From Cerioporus squamosus (Eukaryota; Basidiomycota; Agaricomycetes; Polyporales; Polyporaceae): a stretch of 64,000 nt of DNA. Under the pieces are notes generated by a model. The model saw only the letters and a program-made list of their open reading frames with translations. It did no database searches and was not told where the DNA came from. This document shows positions 57,272 through 64,000 of this stretch, in pieces. The translations under genes were made by a program, and so were the position numbers. The stretch is from assembly GCA_022592435.1 (NCBI GenBank), contig JABYQS010000116.1:1-64000 (forward strand). Direction: 5' to 3'. How positions within the stretch are numbered: position 1 is the stretch's first letter; each line of letters starts with the position of its first letter.

Positions 57272-59948
57272 ATGCTCCTTATTCAAGAGGTCGTATCTCT
57301 CCTTGATACCCTGGATCCCCAGCTCTCTGCCAGCCTTCAATATGTCCAACTAAGCAAGTTCTTCGCCGCGGTATCGCGGCTCACACCGTTGATCTTGTTG
57401 AGTGCCCCCCGCAGGACGGTCGGCACTCCCATGCTTCCTGACCCAGTCCGCCACTCTCTCGCACACATTCTGCACCTGTCTCTGAACGACGTCGACGCTC
57501 TATGGGACGTCTTTGGGCACACAGCCCTCCACCAGCCCTCCCACGACCTCTTTTCTGACCCTGCCGCGCTGGACAAGGATTTATCGACGCTAGCAACTAC
57601 GCAGCCAGTTGGTAAGCCTCCTACTCTGCAGTGCTGGCTCGACGGCATCCAGGACGACGTCGCTCACTCTGTTTGCAGGTGCAGAAATACTCACTTCGCC
57701 CCATCGCGTTTGCACGACCGCATCGTGCAAAGACCGTGGCAAGCCGCTCCAGAGCACGCACAAGCCCTTCCTTGCCCATCTATTCACGGTCCAACGCGGG
57801 GTGCTGCCTGTTCGTATCGTGACTCTGTATTGCAAAGGTGCGGATCTATCACATCATGTCATGCGTGCCTCCTCGTTGACCCCTTTCTACATGAATCCAG
57901 CTTGCAAGACCACCTACCGTCCCAACTATTCCGTCACCCAGGCAGATTCTCCCCTCTCCGTCCGGCGGTATCACGACGGCGTGGGGGATGTCGTCGAGGC
58001 CGCCGAACATTACTATATCGACTCGGCTTTCATGTTGCTGGTTCGTGCGCAGATGGCTTTCGCTCAGTGGGTTCATGCGCACTCAGATCGCCACCGTTCT
58101 CATACTCATAATGGCTTCTGGTACTTAGTGCGTCTGGGGACACCGTGGCTCGCATTTATAACCTCGCGCTGTCCCGCGACTTCAAGCACGCCCATGGCCT
58201 GGACAGCGACCACGTTTGGAGTGCCTTCTACCTCCATGCGCTCATGCTCGACTCCTCGCGCCGCTCAGAAACCCTGTGCTTGCCACACAAGGGCAAGCAA
58301 TCAGAGCGTTTCCGGGCCGCACTCACCCTACGAAACGTTCGTATGGCTGGGACTGGACAGCTGCAGTGGGCGCATGCATGCGACGAGTGCGAAAAGATCA
58401 ACATCCCCGACAATCCCTCTAAGCCTAGGAGTAAGTCAACTTGTTTCAATCAGTTAGCCATCTTGCTTACCCAACCTTGCTTCCTGTTAGCTCGTCTGAG
58501 CGCCTGTGTCATGGACGGCGTAACCGTCGGTCACCCTCGCTGCAACGTGCACCACTGTCTGGGCCGCTTGAAGTCACCGCGCGATCGCTTCTGCGAGACT
58601 CATGCGCACATGGCGAGCGAGTGTGCCATAACCGGCTGCACTCGCCCATGCTCGGACGGGATGCGCACCTGCTCCACACAGCGGCATCGGGCCTTCGAGC
58701 TGCGTCAACGTGAGCGCGGCCAGGCCATATTCCGTCTCAGGCGGCGCATGGAGGCAAAGGACGCCCCCACGCCACCGTTTGTGGACGCCCAGCCTGTCCC
58801 TCCCGAAGACGACTACTTCCTTGATGAGGCTGAGGTTGCGCGGGCCTTGCAGGACCACGCGGTCGCCCACGCGGTCGATGACGATCATCCTGACATCGCG
58901 TTATTGGCCCCCGCTGCCCGAGATACTGTTGAAACGTCGGCAGAGCCTCTTGCACCGCCAGACTCCTCATCGCCTTCTTGTCGCCGCGACACACCATCCC
59001 CACATGCCCGCACACCTCCCGCCGAGCATCCATGTGAGAGCCACCTCCTCCCCTCCTCCCCGAGCACAGGATCTGCCCAGCTGCGTACTCCCGCATCGCC
59101 TTCCCAGTCACCGCTGCCCGCGGACGCGGCCCTTCCATCTGAAGAACATGCGCATCCACCACCTCCACCAGCCATCCCCATTCCTCCTTCGACCGTGAGT
59201 GCTGCCTCTCAGACAACCGACGGCAATACGTCACAAGACCTGGCTCGGCCGAAGGCCTCACGAAGGAGAAACAAAGTCACGGTCGAGGAGGTCGAAGACG
59301 TGGACGCAAAGACTGCTTCAAAGGAGGAGGCGCTGTCATGGAATGGTATACGGGCCTGGACGCACAACGAACAGCTGATTGTGAGGTGCTGTGGCGTCAT
59401 CATCTCTCGCGCAACCTTCTACACCGCCGAGTCTCCTTCAAACTGCGTCGTGCGTACCCACTCTCTCCGTCACCCTTCTTACGCTCACCGTATAGCCGTA
59501 GCGATTCCTAGCCGCCACCTTCCCTTCTCACTATCCCCGGGCGCGGCCATCCTTTTGCTTCTTCGACAACAACTGCATCCTCCTCAAACACATCCTCGCA
59601 AGCAAAGAGACCCGACTGGAAGGCATGGGCCTCCCGGTGGACGTATTTCACGCAGTAACCAAGCATAAGGATACAGACGAGTTTTGCAAGATGAACTGCA
59701 ACCCAGCCACCTTCCCGGAGCTCTACAACGCTCTTCATGAGTGGCTCTTCAACTCGTCTGCTGCAGAGCAGGCGAACGTCTGGTTTGGACAGTTTCAAGC
59801 CGTTGTTCGCGAGATGCGTGAGGAGAACTATAATTTCTTCCTCGACGAGATGATCGCCATCCACAATGAGTGGCAGGTTGGTGTGTTGTACAGGCGTGGG
59901 GCGCGCCCACGACTGGTGCCCATTGAAGAGCTTCGCCTCCCTCGTTAG
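57272..59948 (+). CDS. KDZ-associated CxC5/CxC6 cysteine-cluster protein
   Basis: A multi-exon gene. The ATG at 57272 gives a leucine-rich N-terminus (LLDTLDPQLSASLQYVQLSKF). After an intron at about 57612-57680 come VCTTASC and TLYCK. A second intron (57838-57900) joins this to ACKTTYRPNYSV, giving the C-x2-C of a CxC5-like cluster. ARIYNLALS and SDHVWSAF follow. Then comes a CxC6-like cluster, VMDGVTVGHPRCNVHHC, FCETHAHMASECAITGC and CSDGMRTCS. Next is a Pro/Ser-rich linker, then RPSFCFFDNNCILLKHI, LPVDVFHAVTKHKDTDEFC, NCNPATFPEL and FNSSAAEQANVWFGQFQAV. The last block resembles the C-terminal half of KDZ transposases, with an Asp in FFDNNC and a Glu in SSAAEQ. These proteins are linked to KDZ DNA transposons of mushrooms; the biochemical role is not established. 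No frame break was found, but the splice near 58070-58144 is unclear. Confidence 0.75.
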
Positions 59949-59954
59949 TCAACC

Positions 59955-60609
59955 GAGCAGTAGGGTGTTGTCTCTCAGTCAATTGCATCCGGTCATTTGT
60001 GTACTTCGCATATACTAGCCGCCCTTTCAACAGCTCCCCCATGGAATACTTCTGCAGGCCAAGCACCCACTCGCTCATGCCTACCTTCTGCCGCTCTAGC
60101 CATGCCACACTGACGTGCCGGCCTTCTTGAAATGTAACGAGGCTGCACCTCTTGTGGTCCAGGAGCATCGCTCTATGCCCTCCCTCCCACAACGCTGCTT
60201 CCCCGCACTTCGATAACGACATGCAACCCCACCATACGGAGTGACTCACCTGCTCGCGCCATTTCAGTGACTCGAGTCTTAGGAGCACGGATCCTTGCAT
60301 CCCGATTCCCCTCTGCGCGGCAAAGTTTACAGCGCTGACAGGAAGAATTTTTGGGCGCGGCGACTCACCCGGTTTGCGAGCCCAAGACCTGGCAGCTGGC
60401 TTGATACTCAAGGGAGGACGAGAAGTTTGACAGATTTTGCACAGGTTCAAATGGTCCAGTCGATGTGTGGATGTGGTCGCACGCACTGCTGCCAGTCGGC
60501 ACGTGGCTGCACGGGTCCACGGTACGGCTGGCCCGGATTCCGAGTCGGGACTGCCAGCGGCAACAGAAGAGCCCAAGTCTGAGCCTACACCTGCCCCGTA
60601 GCCTGTCAT
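59955..60609 (-). CDS. Hypothetical minus-strand gene convergent with the KDZ-associated gene
   Basis: The minus strand has a continuous frame from about 60609 to past the end of the neighbouring gene. Inside it are two good intron signals: GTGAGTCGCC...CGCGCAG (about 60307-60370) and GTGAGTCACT...AAGCAG (about 60195-60250). Exonic sequence includes VLLRLESLKWREQ, GGHRAMLLDHKRCSLVTF, VSVAWLERQKVGMSEWVLG and LLKGRLVYAKYTN. This reads like folded protein and not like shadow sequence, but I do not recognise a family. The 3' end is set at about 59955, before overlap with the + gene; it is uncertain. It may belong to the same mobile element. Confidence 0.3.
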
Positions 60610-60819
60610 GAGGTGCGTCGGGCCACACCTCGCCCCTCTTCATCCTCTCATGCACGTCGACGACCAGGCAGAAGAGCCGGTGGCAGCATTCCCGGATGGG
60701 TCTCGCCAGACCTTGAAGGTTCGTCATGGTGTCACCGCGCTCTACCCCGTCTGAGGTCCCCATGCACACATAAACCCCGCAAACCCAGACTACGCACTCT
60801 GTCCCTGATATCAGACACA

Positions 60820-62776
60820 CTGAGCCAACAGCGTCCCTGCAACCAGCCACGGTCGCGGTCGCGGTTACCAAAGGGCGACGGGCCTCCCCGCCGCTTCTAG
60901 CATCCGAGGTACCCCTCGCTGAGGTTTGTCCGTGCTCCCAGTGCCGCGCCTCCCCTTCTCACCCGCCCGTATAACTCAGCACACGCAACCCTCCGAGCCA
61001 GAGGAAGTTGCAGTAGAGTCGCCCCAGGAGCCGTACCCGCATCACGTCTGCATCGAGCAGGTACGATTTCGCGCTCACTTGTCTTGCTCTGGCTTTCCCG
61101 TCTTACACGCGCGCCAGATCTTTCAAGAGATCGAGCAGCAGAGCGAGCACCGTGCCCACCAGGAGCAGGTGCGATCGCGCGCGGTTACGAGGGACCCAGG
61201 GCAGGAGCGGAACAGGGGACGGGGGAGCATCTTCGTCTCGAGATTCGGCCAGGTATGTTGCGTGTGGTTTGGCTCCGACGGCGAGAGGCACACGTGGAAG
61301 GCTAGGTCCACGTCATGCACCACCCAAGTCTGATATTGGAGGGAATGGGGGGCCTGTTTCTGGCACACTGAGCGAGGACGTGTGTGGCAGCCACTGCGTG
61401 TGCACGTCGACGGAGTTTGCACCGTTGGTCGCCGTGCCCGCGTGGCCTCTGTCTTCACTTGGTCTTCCACCCCATAAGCCAGTGTGCCAACCGTACGAAC
61501 AACGTCACGGAGGGCGCGGCAAGGGCGATGAGCACGAAACAGATCGGTGACGCGGAGGTGAGCACGGGAAGCCGCAGCAGGACAGCGGGAGCAGCAACGG
61601 CGGCGAAGAAGGATATGAATCGCGTTTCGCATCCGAGCCGAGGCTGCTGTCGCAGCAGGAGACACATCAGCCAGTTCCATCCGAGCACGGGCACAACGCT
61701 CAGCAGCAGCCTCCCTTGGCTGATGCGTCTTCAATGCCTGGACGTAGTCGCTCCCCTACGTTGGATTACATTACGCCCAGTGACTCCACAGGTCAGTGAA
61801 GACGAGAGCCCACCTTCCGGCTGCAGCTCACGGCGACTTAGCAGCACCGGTGATACCTCCAGCGTTGAGTGCAGGTACGCCTGCCGCCAGTAGGCGTGAC
61901 TTTTCGCGGGGGTGCACGTCGTCAAGTTCGAAGGGCAAGTCCCTTCGCCGCAAGCACTTCGACGCTTGCCTCTCGCTCTCTGAACCTATGCTCATCTCTC
62001 CCGTTCATGCCTTAGGTTCGCCCGCCAAAACCGGCTCGGGCATTGTACCTCGTGTCGTACGCCCGCATAACGACCTACCGGCTCACGCGCCGCTGGCCAT
62101 ATCCCATGGCATGAAGTTTGGTGAGTGCGTACGCTATACGACGCGGTGATTTGCTGACTTTTCGCGCATACCACCTTATTATGGTTCGCCCCGGTCGCTC
62201 GCGCCGTGTGACCCATGGGCTCAGAGAGGGATGAGCCTCACCCACTGCTTGCACCACGGTCTCCTTCCGCACGCATCTGGGGTCGGGTCAAGAAACGCGA
62301 ACTTTCCGGTAGGCGCAGATGTGACATTGCGAGCTCCCTGCTCTGTTGACCGTGCCTACCCATCAGATGCTATGCTCCCTCCTGGCCGGCGCACAGCGGC
62401 TCCGAGCTGCACCCAAGTTGAACGCTCAATTCGCCACGTTCACGCAGGGGATATTCTGTGTGTGCATGGACAGGGTGGGGGCAACTCGGTTACCAAGGAT
62501 CCGAGCTCCCTGCCCAACATGTTGCGGCCTGACAGCCCAGCACTGCTGGCGCAGCGCCGACCTCAAACCGCTCAAGACTCCGGCGTCCATAGTTCTGGCC
62601 ACTCTGCCGTGTCCGGTGCCTCGCCGCACGAGTCAGACCGCCCCAGTCACACTCCGAGCCCTGCACGCACCGTCGTCGCAGTGACGCGCCGTTCTACTCG
62701 CCAGGCAGCATTGCGAGCTCAGTCAAGGACCGTTAGCACCAGCGGGGCACAGAGCGAGGGCTCTCGAACGGGTTAG
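60820..62776 (+). CDS. Probable multi-exon Ser/Pro/Gln-rich hypothetical protein
   Basis: Several exon-like frames with good splice sites follow one another. The first is TEPTASLQPATVAVAVTKG (about 60822-60905). The next is HTQPSEPEEVAVESPQEPYP (about 60980-61060, donor GTACGA). IFQEIEQQSEHRAHQEQ (about 61119-61168) follows. Then comes a Gln-rich frame with GYESRFASEPRLLSQQE and RSPTLDYITPSDSTG (about 61555-61790). A basic stretch SSSKGKSLRRKHFDACLSLSE (about 61920-61985) and GMKFG (donor GTGAGT at about 62121) come next. The final exon (about 62245-62776) ends GAQSEGSRTG. The product would be low-complexity and probably nuclear or disordered, with no named domain. No start codon is fixed. 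It may be an accessory gene of the neighbouring KDZ-type element or a decayed gene. Confidence 0.35.
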
Positions 62777-63039
62777 ATGCTTTCTCAGCTGAGATCCAAC
62801 TGCGCGCGACGGCTGACTTACCACTTGGATCCCCAGGCAGGTGGACGTTTGACGGTGTTGTGTTGCCATCGCGACATTGCGGACGTGGCAGGAGGTGACA
62901 ACAAAAGGGCTAACGCTGGCGGATGGTGTGCATCCTACGTGCAGGGGTGATAGGTCACCAGCTGACGGCGGAAGGCATCCTGCTGTTATGAGCAGGGCTC
63001 GTGGATCGCGAAGTGGTTCATTCCGTCATACAGTACTTG
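62777..63039. other. Short intergenic stretch
   Basis: No supported feature. Confidence 0.4.
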
Positions 63040-63376
63040 TGTAGTAGCGCCTCCTCGCCTCAGACGCTGTTCCCTCCGAACCCCATCCCAACGGGCTCGA
63101 GATGCGAGCTGCAAACCAACTGCAAACCGTCCTCCCGATATCACTGGGGTTGTGTCTGATGGAAGCGAGTGTTACTCGGGAAGAGTAATATTGTCCCCGC
63201 CTCAATATGAAGTCCACTGACTAGTTCCGCCACGTCCCACAAAAAGATTTGGCTATCTAGAATCTGGGCCAACACCCGCTGCCCAAATGATCCAGCATGA
63301 ATGTGCATTGCACCCAGGATCACGTCTTCGCGGCGGCGAGATGCCAGCGCAAACCGCGCTTGACAAGAGACAGGGT
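63040..63376 (-). pseudogene. Decayed relic resembling a mushroom oxygenase-like (double-stranded beta-helix) family
   Basis: On the minus strand a frame reads ARFALASRRRED, GAMHIHAGSFGQ, then SQIFLWDVAELV and AGTILLFPSNTRFH, ending in a stop at 63141. The pattern LWD-L followed by P/AG-TIL-PS is what I recall from an abundant Agaricomycete family with 2-oxoglutarate-oxygenase-like folds found near KDZ elements. After the stop, another frame (about 63120-63040) gives QLASRARWDGVRRE, which could be the decayed GG-FRWV-GF end of that family. Frame breaks and the missing N-terminus mark it as non-functional. The assignment rests on short motifs only. Confidence 0.25.
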
Positions 63377-64000
63377 ATGAGTATGTGCTAGCCTGAAAAA
63401 TGTGGAGGTTCGACTCACCGTGAATGCGCGCAGTGTTTGCCTCAGGGGCTTCGGGACATATGGGGTAATCTAACGCACGGCGATGAGAACGATGTCGATA
63501 CATCTGACGTCCAGGCGCGCTGGACACCCGAGGTGCCAGCTAGAGTGGAGAGGGCACACATACCTGACGTTGCAACGTCACTCTGAAGCCCCTCCGACGG
63601 TTGTAACGTTGGCTTCTGGTTAGGTTCGCGGCTCATTGTTGAGTTGCTCACTGAGATGTTCAAGCCTTAGCGGTGTTGGGCAAATGGGCAGAGGATGGGA
63701 GAGGCGGTGTGGACAAGGCGCAAAGAGTGTACGGGCAGACAGTGGCTCACGGTCACGGCGCTGCACGCCGGGCTCCCTATCAAACGAACCGTCACATGGG
63801 GCAGCCGAGTACTACCCCGAAAACACACCGGGCGATCAGGAGCCTAATATGTTTTCGAGAACGTTCTTCGTCAGGCGCAGCCCTCGTAGATACAGGTGTC
63901 GTGAACTAGCACCAGGAATGAAGTACCGACGAGCGACACGTTAATGAGGTTCGTCTGCCAACGCACGACTCTCAATAACAACCGGAATCTGACTCTTCAT
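63377..64000. other. Right edge of the window
   Basis: Short open frames on both strands; none is supported as a gene. Part of the minus strand (63377-63527) is open and continuous with the relic at 63040-63376. Confidence 0.35.

Noticed and set aside
1..64000. tRNA, rRNA or small nuclear RNA genes
   Set aside because: Scanning for the GGTTCGANNCC B-box with a plausible A-box gave no convincing case; a covariance-model search would be needed to exclude them fully.

Overview
The window looks like nuclear DNA of an Agaricomycete basidiomycete, most like a wood-decay polypore. The reasons are: genes split by many 45-70 nt GT-AG introns, polyporopepsin-type aspartic proteases, a CxC5/CxC6 'KDZ-associated' protein, a fungal Tad-type LINE, an F-box gene of the expanded mushroom type, and single-pass membrane proteins with Ser/Thr-rich stalks. 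There is no operon or ribosome-binding-site logic. I could not support any tRNA, rRNA or CRISPR array.

Layout. 1-4.7 kb: two tandem secreted aspartic proteases on +, the first cut by the window edge. 5-10 kb: a small uncharacterised gene with a YDPH motif (ORF A), a 601-bp non-autonomous hAT-like element with a perfect 8-bp target duplication, and the 5' part of a Gln/Pro-rich gene. 10.05-19.7 kb: a degraded minus-strand Tad-type LINE with gag-like ORF1 and endonuclease-RT-RNase H ORF2, ending in an A18 tail next to the Gln/Pro-rich gene. 21.4-22.1 kb: ORF B, a minus-strand relative of ORF A.

24.1-31.5 kb: an EthD-like gene, F-box gene and membrane-protein gene. About 3 kb has been duplicated in tandem, with breakpoints inside the two outer genes. 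The left copy keeps the whole EthD gene and a truncated membrane-protein gene. The right copy keeps a truncated EthD relic and the whole membrane-protein gene. 32.4-34.0 kb: a type-I membrane protein with a lectin-like extracellular part.

36.3-55.5 kb: six co-oriented transporter genes. Three head-to-tail copies belong to the anion:cation symporter (TNA1/DAL5-like) MFS family, followed by three copies of a sugar-porter MFS gene. The middle sugar porter carries an apparent one-base deletion. 56-63.5 kb: a repeat-rich stretch, an apparently complete KDZ-associated CxC5/CxC6 gene, a possible convergent minus-strand gene, a probable multi-exon Ser/Pro/Gln-rich gene, and a decayed minus-strand relic that may be an oxygenase-like protein.

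In function the window combines extracellular proteolysis, nutrient uptake and mobile-element debris. The transporter array reads as local gene amplification, and both ends of the window are shaped by transposons. Exon limits are read by eye from splice signals and paralogue comparison, so individual boundaries may be off.
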